Below, piece by piece: positions 52,741 through 61,484 of a stretch of DNA of 64,000 nucleotides. The first letter of the stretch is position 1; the number at the start of each line of letters is the position of its first letter. The position numbers and the translations under genes were made by a program. The notes under the pieces were generated by a model, which was not told where the DNA came from, ran no database searches, and saw nothing but the letters and a program-made list of their open reading frames with translations. Source of the stretch: Halobacteriovorax sp. HLS (GTDB lineage: Bacteria > Bdellovibrionota > Bacteriovoracia > Bacteriovoracales > Bacteriovoracaceae); assembly GCF_004006665.1 (NCBI RefSeq), contig NZ_QOCL01000009.1, positions 124,001-188,000 on the forward strand, written 5' to 3'.

Positions 52741-53249
52741 TATTTTCTAGAGATAGAAACTAGGTGTTTCTTACTTGCTGTTCTAGCTGTTGAAACTTCA
52801 AATAACTCAGTAGCGAGTCTAACAAATTTCTCTTTGCTAGAGAAGATTGTTCTCTTAGAGTTTAAGATTTCAATTTCTTCATCTGATAGGTCATTTAATG
52901 AAGTATTAAATGTGATGAATTCTACTTTTTTCCCATTAGTAACTTCTCCATCTCTTCCAACTGTTCCAGTCGGTCTGTAACTTAATACAACTTGAGCTAC
53001 ATTGATAGAAGTTGTTGTTACAACGTCACAGTTAAATTGTCTGTCTCTTGCTCTTCTTGTGTCACATCTTCTTGATGTTGTTGTCTTTGATGATACGACT
53101 TTAGCTAATTTAAAATCAAAAATTCTCATTGAATTTAAGTTAGATGATGATTCAACAGTTTTTTGAGTTTTAAAAACATCATAGTTAATTGTTCCTGCAG
53201 AAACTGCAGAAGATACTAGTAGTGTTAGTGCGATTAATAAACCTTTCAT
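52740..53249 (-). CDS. Secreted protein A of a paralogous pair flanking an HTH regulator
   Basis: 169 residues with a signal peptide (MKGLLIALTLLVSSAVSA). Basic mature protein with two Cys (SRRCDTRRARDRQFNC) and beta-rich sequence (INVAQVVLSYRPTGTV). Its C-terminal half aligns by eye with that of the secreted protein at 54263-54706: both have a KVEFITFN/TTFIKYN strand, an (E/D)xIEIL segment and an LATELFEV/LAKKYFEI ending. No family recognised. Its promoter lies in the region containing two GACAT-N10-ATGTC dyads. Confidence 0.7.
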   Translation of the reverse strand: MKGLLIALTLLVSSAVSAGTINYDVFKTQKTVESSSNLNSMRIFDFKLAKVVSSKTTTSRRCDTRRARDRQFNCDVVTTTSINVAQVVLSYRPTGTVGRDGEVTNGKKVEFITFNTSLNDLSDEEIEILNSKRTIFSSKEKFVRLATELFEVSTARTASKKHLVSISRK

Positions 53250-53330
53250 AAATTCTCCTTTTGTTTTTTTTTATCCTCGCAAAACAAAAAACAATAAGAA
53301 ATAAATTCAGTTATTCGGCCAGTTTTTGTG

Positions 53331-53390
53331 AGACATATATCCATAAATGTCTAGTTTTTGTGAAATTTGAGACATTTGCTAAAATATGTC
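53331..53390. promoter_or_regulatory. Twin operator candidates GACAT-N10-ATGTC
   Basis: AGACAT-N10-ATGTCT lies at 53331-53352 and GACAT-N10-ATGTC at 53371-53390, centres 39 bases apart. Each is preceded by AGTTTTTGTGA (53321 and 53353). Equal half-site spacing in both suggests a dimeric DNA-binding protein with two sites, most likely the HTH regulator encoded downstream. The site lies between divergent genes, so it may control both. Nothing else stands out in 53250-53478. Confidence 0.65.
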
Positions 53391-53478
53391 CAAAACAGAA
53401 AAAGTCTAAGCCCATAGAAATTCGTAAGAGCTTTAAGAAGACATTGTTTTAAGATGCATTTTGTGAAATAAGTTCTCT

Positions 53479-54282
53479 ATGCCTACACAATCACAGAGCC
53501 TAGATTCTAAAGATCTTGTTAGAGATCAATTAGTTAGTGATCTTAATGAGTACTTTTCTCATTTTAAAGATCGCTCTCTAGCTCAAAAGAGTTTAGCTAA
53601 GAAGTCTGGGGTCCATTTAAAAACTATTCAAAGATTGTGCCGTAGGGAAAATAATCCTGGTCATATAACACTGCTAAAGATTTATAAAATTTTACTTGGG
53701 CAGTCTGATTATCAAAAACTATTTTCTTTGTTACCAGATGTAGTTAGAGTTAGTTTATCAATTGATCAGGCCACAATTCCAGTTTCAACTATCGACTATA
53801 GTGAAGAGATTCGAAGAGAGTTGTTAACAGATAAAGTCTTTCTGGAAATATACTTTCTTGTAGATGCTGGAACAGTTTCTAGAGAACTCATACAATTTAA
53901 GTTTGGAGAAAATGGGCTAGAGATACTTCAAAAGATGCTTGCTCTTAATGCTCTAAGCTTTAATTCAGAAGGTATGATTGTATTGGGCTCTCAGCGAGTA
54001 CAACTGGATCCACAGATCATTAAAAGAGCTGGTCTTCTTTTATCGTCTAGTTATGCAAAACCTGTTAACAGTGAAGTGAAAGGTGAGAACTTTATAGGTC
54101 TCTATGTTGAATCTCTTCCAGAGCAGGCCTATCAGAAGTGGTTACAAATTGATAAAGAGGCATTTTTACAAAAAGCGCAAATAGCAAAAGAATTTAAGGA
54201 TAATACTAAAGGAAAGAAGGTCTTTACTTATATGGTAACAGATTCTCTAATTAAAGGTGATAATGAAAACTATAATCATTAA
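53479..54282 (+). CDS. Helix-turn-helix (XRE-like) transcriptional regulator
   Basis: 267 residues. The N-terminus contains an XRE-type HTH (SLAQKSLAKKSGVHLKTIQRL, about residues 34-54; PGHITLLKIYKIL). The remaining 190 residues form a mixed domain with VFLEIYFLVDAGTVSRELIQFKFG and SEGMIVLGSQRVQ, which resembles the C-terminal domain of TIGR02147/DUF4423-type regulators known from Bdellovibrio relatives; I am not certain of the family. Divergent from secreted protein A; the downstream secreted protein B starts inside its 3' end. Confidence 0.75.
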   Translation: MPTQSQSLDSKDLVRDQLVSDLNEYFSHFKDRSLAQKSLAKKSGVHLKTIQRLCRRENNPGHITLLKIYKILLGQSDYQKLFSLLPDVVRVSLSIDQATIPVSTIDYSEEIRRELLTDKVFLEIYFLVDAGTVSRELIQFKFGENGLEILQKMLALNALSFNSEGMIVLGSQRVQLDPQIIKRAGLLLSSSYAKPVNSEVKGENFIGLYVESLPEQAYQKWLQIDKEAFLQKAQIAKEFKDNTKGKKVFTYMVTDSLIKGDNENYNH

Positions 54283-54706
54283 TATTTTACTACTTTTTAC
54301 AATAGAATATGCAATTGCGGGGGGAGATTATGGTGGCGGCCCTAGAGTTGTTACTCTCTATAAATTGGATAGTCCGCTTGCCCTAAACGATCTAAAGTTG
54401 TCAAAGGATAAAAACTCGGTTGAGTTAACTGTTGCTTACAGAATGGTCAGAACTCATATTGACCCACTTCTCACTGAAGAGGAAAATAAGAAATTACGAC
54501 TAGGTAAGACTACATTTATTAAATATAATTACGATAAGAGCTTATTTGCTGATGATACTATTGAAATATTAGAAAAGCGTAAGAGATTTACTATATTTAA
54601 GAAAAAGTATAAGAAGCTTGCTAAGAAGTATTTTGAAATTGAAAGAATTAAGTCTGTTAATAAAGATGCATCTGATTTTAAACATTATGAAGTTAGGTTG
54701 AGATAG
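54263..54706 (+). CDS. Secreted protein B of the paralogous pair
   Basis: 147 residues from the ATG at 54263, which has AAAGG five bases upstream; a GTG six bases earlier overlaps that site. Signal peptide MKTIIINILLLFTIEYAIA, then a Gly-rich stretch (GGDYGGGPRVV). The C-terminal half (TTFIKYNYDKSLFADDTIEIL, then KYKKLAKKYFEIERI) resembles the secreted protein at 52740-53249. Overlaps the regulator gene by 20 bases, so the two are surely co-expressed. No family recognised. Confidence 0.7.
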   Translation: MKTIIINILLLFTIEYAIAGGDYGGGPRVVTLYKLDSPLALNDLKLSKDKNSVELTVAYRMVRTHIDPLLTEEENKKLRLGKTTFIKYNYDKSLFADDTIEILEKRKRFTIFKKKYKKLAKKYFEIERIKSVNKDASDFKHYEVRLR

Positions 54707-54730
54707 TTCATAAACTATCGAGGAGAGAAT

Positions 54731-55153
54731 ATGAGTGATTCGATTAAAGATATCGTCAGTTCGCAAATTATAGCTGCAATGAAGGCCAAAGATAAAGTGC
54801 GTCTCAATGCTTTAAGATATTTAAAAAAGCTCTTTATTGAAAATGATACTGCCAAAAAGGTTGTTCCAGAGATTGATATCGTGATCTCTTATACGAAGAA
54901 AGTAAAAGATTCTATTTCTTTATATCCGCAAGGAAGTTCTCAAAGAGCAGAATTAGAGGCCGAGGTCGCTGTTCTCAGCGAGTTTTTACCAAAACAATTA
55001 GAAGAAAGTGAAGTTCAGGCCATGATTGATACTTTAAAATCTTCACAAGAAAACCCTAATATGGGCTCATTAATGAAAGAGCTACAGACAAAGACTAAAG
55101 GTCAATTTGATGGTAAAAAACTGTCTCAAATGGTTCAAGCATCGTTAAAATAA
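54731..55153 (+). CDS. GatB/YqeY domain protein
   Basis: 140 residues, the normal YqeY length. Helical repeats KDIVSSQIIAAMKAKDKVRLNALRYL and ELEAEVAVLSEFLPKQL match the family, which shares the tRNA-binding tail domain of the GatB amidotransferase subunit. Function as a free-standing protein is not established. AGGAGAG precedes the ATG. It ends one base before the start of a convergent gene's stop. Confidence 0.88.
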   Translation: MSDSIKDIVSSQIIAAMKAKDKVRLNALRYLKKLFIENDTAKKVVPEIDIVISYTKKVKDSISLYPQGSSQRAELEAEVAVLSEFLPKQLEESEVQAMIDTLKSSQENPNMGSLMKELQTKTKGQFDGKKLSQMVQASLK

Positions 55154-55735
55154 CTACTTTACTGAGTCGTAGATTAGTTTAAAGTCTTTTGACTTGTTGA
55201 AGTCCTCAGGAGATATGCCCGGCATATCCTGAGGTGGCGTTGTACCAAAGTGATCTTCCCAGTAATTCCAGTTATTAGAAAAATCCATAGGCGCTACCTC
55301 AAAGTTTTTAAAGTCTATTAAAGCATTCATAAACTTGTAGATAAATTCGGAGCAGTATAGAGATTCGTCATCCCATAAGTAGAGATAGTCAAAAGGAAGT
55401 TGATAGTAATTTCTTTTATAGACTTGCCAGTGATATTTTTTAAAACGATCGATATTAACAACTGGTCTTTTAACAATAAATTTCTTGGTCATTCTTAGAA
55501 AGTCGTTAACTTTTAGATGGTGAACATTCGACAGCGATTGGGCCACATATAATTCTCTTCCATCACTAATTACAACACCAGAGTGTGAAAACCTGCTATT
55601 GGTTTCATCTTCAATTACTTGACAGCTATAGCAATCTAAATCAAGCAGAATAATATCCCCAACTTTTAATTTAGGCATAGCAGAGAGCGCATTAATTGAA
55701 AGAACGAATGATATTGTAAGAAGTAGCCTTTTCAT
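55154..55735 (-). CDS. YiiX/YebB-like permuted papain-fold hydrolase, secreted
   Basis: 193 residues with a signal peptide (MKRLLLTISFVLSINALSA). DIILLDLDCYSCQVIED, then RFSHSGVVI with the catalytic His and LYCSEFIYKF with the catalytic Cys. The His-before-Cys order marks the circularly permuted NlpC/P60 (PF05708) group. Such enzymes are thought to cut amide bonds in wall peptides or release acyl groups. Six bases from the TrmH-like gene upstream on the same strand. Confidence 0.85.
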   Translation of the reverse strand: MKRLLLTISFVLSINALSAMPKLKVGDIILLDLDCYSCQVIEDETNSRFSHSGVVISDGRELYVAQSLSNVHHLKVNDFLRMTKKFIVKRPVVNIDRFKKYHWQVYKRNYYQLPFDYLYLWDDESLYCSEFIYKFMNALIDFKNFEVAPMDFSNNWNYWEDHFGTTPPQDMPGISPEDFNKSKDFKLIYDSVK

Positions 55736-55741
55736 AAAACC

Positions 55742-56536
55742 CTAGGAATTTTCAACGAAGTGGTAGATCGCCATTGCACCACAAATTCCTACATTTAGTG
55801 AATTCTTTTTCCCGTGTAAAGTAATCTTTACAAGTTCATCGGCCCTTTTGAGAACCGGAGCGCTAAGCCCATATCTTTCATTTCCGAGAATTATTGCAGA
55901 TTTACCTTCTGGCTTAATATCTAAGAGGCTTGTAGCATTGGCCTCCGTTTCAAAAGCGTATATTGTATGACCTTGTTCTTTTAGGTATTCGAGGCACTCT
56001 AGAGTGCTTTCCCAACTCTTCCATTTTACCCACTTGTCGGTACCAAGAGCAGACTTAGCTGTCTTAGAGTTTTCTGGGGTTGGTGTGTAGCCACATAGAT
56101 GGACCATTTCTATACCAAGTGCTTCAGCTGTTCTAAATAGACTTCCAACGTTAAAAGAGCTTCTAAGGTTATCTAAAACTAAGTGGATTGGCGAAATTGC
56201 TATTTCGGCCTTATCAAACTCATCAATTGTACTAACCAGAAAATCAGAATCTCTGAGGTCTTTTTTCATGAGTCGCTCAAGAATCATTAACCAATCCTGC
56301 ATAGATTTTGGATCTTTTGGAAAATAATCTTCTAGTTTTTGTGCTAATTCAGATACTTTCGGTTCTTCATGCTTGTGAAGAGTCTTTAAGTTATCAGCTA
56401 TATACTTTAGAGCAACTGTTCTTTTCTCTGATGAATCCCAGCTATCTTCAATTTGTTTACCCGCTCGCCACATTGTGTCAACGCACTGTTTGTAGCTAAA
56501 TGATAAAAAGGCCTTATTTGGTATCTTTATTGCCAT
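55742..56536 (-). CDS. TrmH/SpoU family RNA 2'-O-methyltransferase
   Basis: 264 residues from the ATG at 56536, which has AAGAGAG upstream; a 15-codon N-terminal extension in frame has no site. The SpoU domain has motif 1 NVGSLFRTAEALGIEMVHL, motif 2 IILGNERYGLSAPVL and motif 3 NSLNVGICGAMAIYHF, the trefoil-knot SAM-binding core. It methylates ribose 2'-OH in tRNA or rRNA. The N-terminal 110 residues are helical and not typical of TrmH or RlmB, so the target cannot be named. Confidence 0.88.
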   Translation of the reverse strand: MAIKIPNKAFLSFSYKQCVDTMWRAGKQIEDSWDSSEKRTVALKYIADNLKTLHKHEEPKVSELAQKLEDYFPKDPKSMQDWLMILERLMKKDLRDSDFLVSTIDEFDKAEIAISPIHLVLDNLRSSFNVGSLFRTAEALGIEMVHLCGYTPTPENSKTAKSALGTDKWVKWKSWESTLECLEYLKEQGHTIYAFETEANATSLLDIKPEGKSAIILGNERYGLSAPVLKRADELVKITLHGKKNSLNVGICGAMAIYHFVENS

Positions 56537-56625
56537 AAATCTCTCTTGGTTTTGATAGAACTTATAGCAATATACTCTCAATTTTGCTAAATTTTCTGTT
56601 GATAAAAATCATTTGGAGCTAGTTA

Positions 56626-58329
56626 ATGACACAGAAGAAATTCCTTATTACTTCGGCACTTCCGTATGCCAATGGACCTATACATTTCGGACACATGGCC
56701 GGAGCATATCTTTCGGGCGACGTTTATAATCGTCATAGAAAACTGCAAGGTCATAAGACTTTATTTATAAGTGGAAGTGATGAGCACGGTGTGGCCATAA
56801 TGCTTAATGCTAAAAAAACTGGTGAAGATTATCAAGAATATGTGAATAAATGGCACAAAGAACATGCGGACTTATTTGTAAAGTACGGTGTAGATTTTGA
56901 CTTCTTTGGACAAACATCTGCTGATTACCATGAAAAAGAAGTTGTTGAGTGGTTTAAAGTTCTTCATGACAAAGGGTATATAGAGCCTAGAGATTCACAA
57001 CAATTATATTGTAATGATTGTAATAATCACTTACCTGATAGGTTTGTTGAAGGGCAGTGCTATAAATGTGATTACGAGCATGCAAGAGGGGATGAGTGTC
57101 CTAATTGTGGAGAATTCATTGATCCAATAAAGTTAACGAAAACTGTTTGTAAAATATGTGGATCAAATAATATTAAAGAAGTTACTGTTACACAGTATTA
57201 CATTCTTCTATCTAAGTACCATAAAGAATATAGACAGTGGTTTGCAACAAAGTCTGACTGGAGAAAAACAGTTTATCCTTATGTTGATAGCCTTACCAAA
57301 GAAAATCTTCACGATAGAGCAATTACTAGAGATATAGATTGGGGAATAGATGTTCCTCTTCCTAATACAGAAGGAAAGAAACTCTACGTTTGGTTTGATG
57401 CTCCTATTGGTTACGTTTCAAATACGAAGAAGTTTCTTGAGCAGACAAACTCTAGTGAGGACTACCTAAAAGATTGGTGGAATAACGACGATGTTGAACT
57501 AACTCACTTTATTGGTAAAGATAATATTATTTTTCATACAGTAATTTTTCCTACAATGAGTTTAGCCTCTGGAATTTGTAAGGCCGCTGATCAGGTTCCT
57601 GCAAATCAATTCTTAAATTTAGAAGGTAAGCAATTTTCTAAATCAGCTGGTCACTATGTCGATGCAGGAGTTGCAATCGGTAAGTTTGGACAAGACGCTC
57701 TGAGATACTATTTACTATCTATCCTACCTGAGACTACAGACTCAAGCTTTAGCTGGGAGCAACTACAGGCCAAGGTTAATAATGAACTCGCAAATAATAT
57801 TGGTAATTTTTTGAATCGCTGTTTAAAATTTACTCAAAAAAATTGGGCCGAAGGTATGCCTGCTAAGTACTATGAAGGCTTCTCGAGCTCTGAGTGGGCA
57901 GATAAACTAAAAGAAGATATTTTAGAGCTTCATGAGTTAGTGAATGAATACTCGATAAAGAAAGGGATTGAAAAGGTTATGAGTATCGGACAATCTGCTA
58001 ATAACTTCTTTTCGGAAAATGCTCCATGGGCGCAGATTAAAACTGATGTGGACGCCGCAGGTAAGACTTTAGCCTATTCTTCAATTTATGCTCTTTGCTT
58101 AGGAGTTGTAATGAAGCCTTTCTTACCTGAATTATCAAAGAATATACTTGTTCATTTTAATAATGTCTTAGATGAAGAAATGGAAAAGAGGATCTATGCT
58201 GCAGATTTAAGTGTACTTGATTCAATCTTTGCAAATGGTCACGTTCTTACTCAACCAGTAGAAGCATTGGTACCTAAGATCGATGATTCACTTATAAAAG
58301 AAGAGCTAGAAGCTCTGGCCAGTAAGTAG
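56626..58329 (+). CDS. metG: Methionine--tRNA ligase
   Basis: 567 residues. The HIGH motif is HFGH in YANGPIHFGHMAG and the KMSKS motif is FSKSA in GKQFSKSAGH. Four CxxC knuckles (CNDC, CYKC, CPNC, CKIC, residues about 127-180) give the two-zinc connective peptide as in E. coli MetG. The C-terminal Trbp111-like dimer domain of E. coli MetG (677 residues) is absent. Charges initiator and elongator tRNA-Met. An unknown gene follows after nine bases. Confidence 0.96.
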   Translation: MTQKKFLITSALPYANGPIHFGHMAGAYLSGDVYNRHRKLQGHKTLFISGSDEHGVAIMLNAKKTGEDYQEYVNKWHKEHADLFVKYGVDFDFFGQTSADYHEKEVVEWFKVLHDKGYIEPRDSQQLYCNDCNNHLPDRFVEGQCYKCDYEHARGDECPNCGEFIDPIKLTKTVCKICGSNNIKEVTVTQYYILLSKYHKEYRQWFATKSDWRKTVYPYVDSLTKENLHDRAITRDIDWGIDVPLPNTEGKKLYVWFDAPIGYVSNTKKFLEQTNSSEDYLKDWWNNDDVELTHFIGKDNIIFHTVIFPTMSLASGICKAADQVPANQFLNLEGKQFSKSAGHYVDAGVAIGKFGQDALRYYLLSILPETTDSSFSWEQLQAKVNNELANNIGNFLNRCLKFTQKNWAEGMPAKYYEGFSSSEWADKLKEDILELHELVNEYSIKKGIEKVMSIGQSANNFFSENAPWAQIKTDVDAAGKTLAYSSIYALCLGVVMKPFLPELSKNILVHFNNVLDEEMEKRIYAADLSVLDSIFANGHVLTQPVEALVPKIDDSLIKEELEALASK

Positions 58330-58338
58330 GAGTATAAG

Positions 58339-58869
58339 ATGGCAACAGTAGGTAATCCAAGTTTTCCAAGCACGGAATGGGCATGGCAAATTTCTAAACT
58401 TGAGGGAGAGACTGCTAAAATCATTCACCCAAGTGGATTTGCATTTGTATCTCCAGTTGTCCTCAATAGGGAAGATCGACTTGAGGGTCATGAAACTTAC
58501 TTGTATAAGTTAACTGAAAAAGACTCATTTCTATTAAGTTATACAATTGACTACTTTCAAAATAAGGCAAGAGTAAAAGGTCTTTCGCATCATGAGTCCA
58601 TGATTCTTGCGGCCAATATGGTATGTTCTTACAGGTTTAGAAAGCCACTAGGAGTTGAGATTTTTACAGATCAAAATTCTAGCGATGATGAGTGGAGAAA
58701 GTTTGGTGAGCATCTTGTTGTCTGTGATGAAAAAGAATATGAGGTCTTCGTAATAGGCCATAATAAGGGAACTCTTGTTGCTGTAGTCATGGATGAAATC
58801 CCAACCAAGGCACCTAAATTAGAACTATTAGAACTCCCTAGATCTTTTTTTAAACGTAACTTCGCATAA
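58339..58869 (+). CDS. Hypothetical cytosolic protein in metG operon
   Basis: 176 residues starting nine bases after metG, with AGGAG before the ATG. Mixed alpha/beta, no signal peptide and no membrane segment. A central SHHESMILAANMVCSYRFRK and a closing LELLELPRSFFKRNFA are the most distinctive parts. No family recognised. Its position suggests a role linked to translation, without further support. Confidence 0.7.
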   Translation: MATVGNPSFPSTEWAWQISKLEGETAKIIHPSGFAFVSPVVLNREDRLEGHETYLYKLTEKDSFLLSYTIDYFQNKARVKGLSHHESMILAANMVCSYRFRKPLGVEIFTDQNSSDDEWRKFGEHLVVCDEKEYEVFVIGHNKGTLVAVVMDEIPTKAPKLELLELPRSFFKRNFA

Positions 58870-58933
58870 TTTTAGTCACTTAGAAAGACTTAATATCTTA
58901 TGTTTTTGGTCGGTTATGCCGATATAATAGGGT

Positions 58934-61459
58934 ATGAGTTATTTAAAAATAATAATTATTTTTTCAATAGTTACGAGTTCTAATGCATTTTTTGCAAGAC
59001 TTATTACAGACCCAATTGAAAGCTGTAAAAAAGAAGAGGATCCTCTAGGGCTTGAAAAATTTAACTGTATTGAGAATTTACAGACTAATGTGAGGCTAAA
59101 AGAGTTAGATAATCTATCTGGTTCTCTTCAGGATTCAGTTGTTCAAAACTATGAAGATATAAATGCTGCGAGTATTATAAGTTCAAAAATTGTCTCTCAA
59201 ACTAATCAAACATTAAAAAACTATAAGAGAATAAAATCTGATCTTAAGGCCGATAAGACAAGCAGTAAAGAGCAAGAAATTTCTGATGGAATAAATCTAC
59301 TGGCAAATCTTGAATATAAAATTCAGCTTATCGATATGAGTTCTAGATGTGTAGGTAGGTCTAACACTCCTGAAAACTCTCGAAAATTAAAGGCCTGTAG
59401 AGATAGAAAGAATGAAAAACTAGCTCCACTTCTTATGAATAAGGCCTTACTTATTTCCGCCAATCCTCTTCTTGGAAATAAGCATATTTCTGAAATAATA
59501 TCAAAAAGAATAGATGGTATTAACACAAATTATAATAAGCAACGTAGGGCCATTCAAAATTGCCACCGAAATAATCGTAGATCTTCAAAGGGGAAAGTTT
59601 GTGATGATGCTGATGAAGTTCTGAAAAAGAAAAGAAACGAAGTTTTGAGCTTTAATAGAGAACAATACTTACCAGGACTAAAGAAGGCGATTGATAGTTC
59701 AATAGACTCTTCTATGAAATTAAACAAAAGACACTCTGAAATAAAAAATAAAATTAGACGATTTAATTCGATTGATAGAAGTGTCGAAGATATGGAAGAG
59801 CTAAGAGATGAGCTCTATCATAATCGAGACATTGCAACAGATTACTATGTCAGTGCGGCTTTCACTAAAGATAGTGCCATCAATGAGGCATCGAGGTGTC
59901 GCTTAATTGCAGAATATAATGCTAACGAGAGAAATTCACTTATAAATTCAATCGCTTTAGACCTTGCTGTTTTGGCCATTCCAATGGGAGGGCCTCTACT
60001 TATGGCAAGGGCAGTCTCTAGAGTTTCAAAGTTATCCAAAGGATTGCAAAAATTCTTTACAGCTAAAAAGATTGCGACAACAGCGAAGGTAGGCACTATT
60101 AGGTATGAGCTGACAGCGATGGGGTTTGATATAAAGAACCTTTATAATGAAAAAGATCACTGTGAAGAAGTTATTTCTAAGGCCGAAGCATTAGGACAAA
60201 TTAGTTCTGAATTAAATGATAGTTATGAAAGTTGTAAATCGACATTGAATAATATGACAATGAGTTTAGTTGCAGCAAGTATGGGTGGTGCAATGGGGAC
60301 ATTTTCTTTAGGAAAATTTCTCCCTAAACACTTACAGACAAAGAACGTTTTAAAGCTTAAGAGTGAGTCTAAACTATCTTCAGATCAAATATCAGAACTT
60401 TCGGCCTTGAAAGATGGGAATCGATTCCCACTAATTGGAAAGGCCGACTTAGAAACCTTATCTTTAACTCCAAAGAATGCGACTTTAGAAGTTGAAGTGA
60501 AAACAATGTTTTCAAGCGAGAAGAAAGTTTTCACTGTTGATGAGTTTCAAGATTTTGCCAAAAGTAATGAATTAGATTCTATAAAGATAGTAAAAATTAA
60601 TCATAACAGAGAGTTTTCTAAAAAAGAGCTTGAACTAGCAAATTCTAAAATGACAGCGAATAGCTTAGAGAGACTCGAAGAAACTCCAAACGAGAAATTA
60701 AGCTTCGTTGTTGAGTATCAATCTGGTGAGCTAGGCTCTTATTCAGGAAATTCAGCAATGATAAGAGAGCTTGCTTTACGCGATGATATTAAATCTATTA
60801 ATCACAGTTTCTCAATTCCAAGAAGTGTTGAATCGGGTCATAGAGTACCTGCATCAAGTAGAGATTCTTCTTTTAAGTTAATTGAAAATACGTTTTCCAA
60901 AGTTGGAAGTGATTCAAAGTATAGTATTTCTAAAGGTGCTGCAGGTGACCTTGAAGACCTTAATCTCTATCATGGAACTATCAAGGAGATGGAAGCATCT
61001 GTACGTGGTGGCCCAAAGAATGTCGGTAAAGGTTTTGGTGGAAGAGGGTTGTATTTAGATGTGTCTAGTGACGCTCGTATTGCTAAGGAGTATTCTATGC
61101 ACGCTCAAGCCGCAGCTCAAAATAGGCTTGGAAATATCTCTGATAATGCTGCTGAGGTTGTTAAGAATGCTGATACTACACCAGTAGTTATGACAGGAAA
61201 GTTAAACCTCGGCAAGAAGGACCTTAAAGTTGGAAAATTTACAATTGTTCGCTCTGGAGAAGTAGATCTCGAAAAAGGTATTCTTCCGGCCAACTGGGAT
61301 GAAGATCCTAGACTTGTAAAAATGATGGAAGAGAAGTTTCATATACTTGATTTAAGAGGAATGAAAAGTAACGGATTAAATTTAGATACCGATCGAATTC
61401 TTATCATTCATGAAAATGCGGGAAAAAATATTGTTAAGTGGAAAGACGGTGTAGACTAG
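58934..61459 (+). CDS. Large secreted protein with ADP-ribosyltransferase-like C-terminal domain
   Basis: 841 residues with a signal peptide (MSYLKIIIIFSIVTSSNAFF). Residues about 30-330 are long charged helices (coiled coil). Hydrophobic segments lie near 336-362 (ALDLAVLAIPMGGPLLMARA) and 441-462 (MSLVAASMGGAMGTFSLGKF). The C-terminus has LYHGT (678-682), GFGGRGLYL (700-708) and ARIAKEY (about 714-720), the H then Y pattern of ADP-ribosyltransferase folds. The third, Glu-containing motif is unclear. Ends with its stop in a terminator hairpin. Possibly a toxin-like effector; not a recognised family. Confidence 0.7.
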   Translation: MSYLKIIIIFSIVTSSNAFFARLITDPIESCKKEEDPLGLEKFNCIENLQTNVRLKELDNLSGSLQDSVVQNYEDINAASIISSKIVSQTNQTLKNYKRIKSDLKADKTSSKEQEISDGINLLANLEYKIQLIDMSSRCVGRSNTPENSRKLKACRDRKNEKLAPLLMNKALLISANPLLGNKHISEIISKRIDGINTNYNKQRRAIQNCHRNNRRSSKGKVCDDADEVLKKKRNEVLSFNREQYLPGLKKAIDSSIDSSMKLNKRHSEIKNKIRRFNSIDRSVEDMEELRDELYHNRDIATDYYVSAAFTKDSAINEASRCRLIAEYNANERNSLINSIALDLAVLAIPMGGPLLMARAVSRVSKLSKGLQKFFTAKKIATTAKVGTIRYELTAMGFDIKNLYNEKDHCEEVISKAEALGQISSELNDSYESCKSTLNNMTMSLVAASMGGAMGTFSLGKFLPKHLQTKNVLKLKSESKLSSDQISELSALKDGNRFPLIGKADLETLSLTPKNATLEVEVKTMFSSEKKVFTVDEFQDFAKSNELDSIKIVKINHNREFSKKELELANSKMTANSLERLEETPNEKLSFVVEYQSGELGSYSGNSAMIRELALRDDIKSINHSFSIPRSVESGHRVPASSRDSSFKLIENTFSKVGSDSKYSISKGAAGDLEDLNLYHGTIKEMEASVRGGPKNVGKGFGGRGLYLDVSSDARIAKEYSMHAQAAAQNRLGNISDNAAEVVKNADTTPVVMTGKLNLGKKDLKVGKFTIVRSGEVDLEKGILPANWDEDPRLVKMMEEKFHILDLRGMKSNGLNLDTDRILIIHENAGKNIVKWKDGVD

Positions 61460-61478
61460 TGTCTACACCATTATTATA
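61448..61478. terminator. Terminator with the stop codon in its loop
   Basis: GGTGTAGAC and GTCTACACC form a nine-base stem around TAGT, which includes the TAG stop of the 841-residue protein. ATTATTATAG follows. Between converging genes, so it may serve both. Confidence 0.65.
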
Positions 61479-61484
61479 GTAGAT

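Noticed and set aside
53261-53452. 63-codon plus-strand frame in the divergent promoter region
   Set aside because: It covers the twin dyads and AT-rich promoter DNA, lacks a ribosome-binding site, and its composition (Lys/Phe-rich) is that of random low-G+C sequence.
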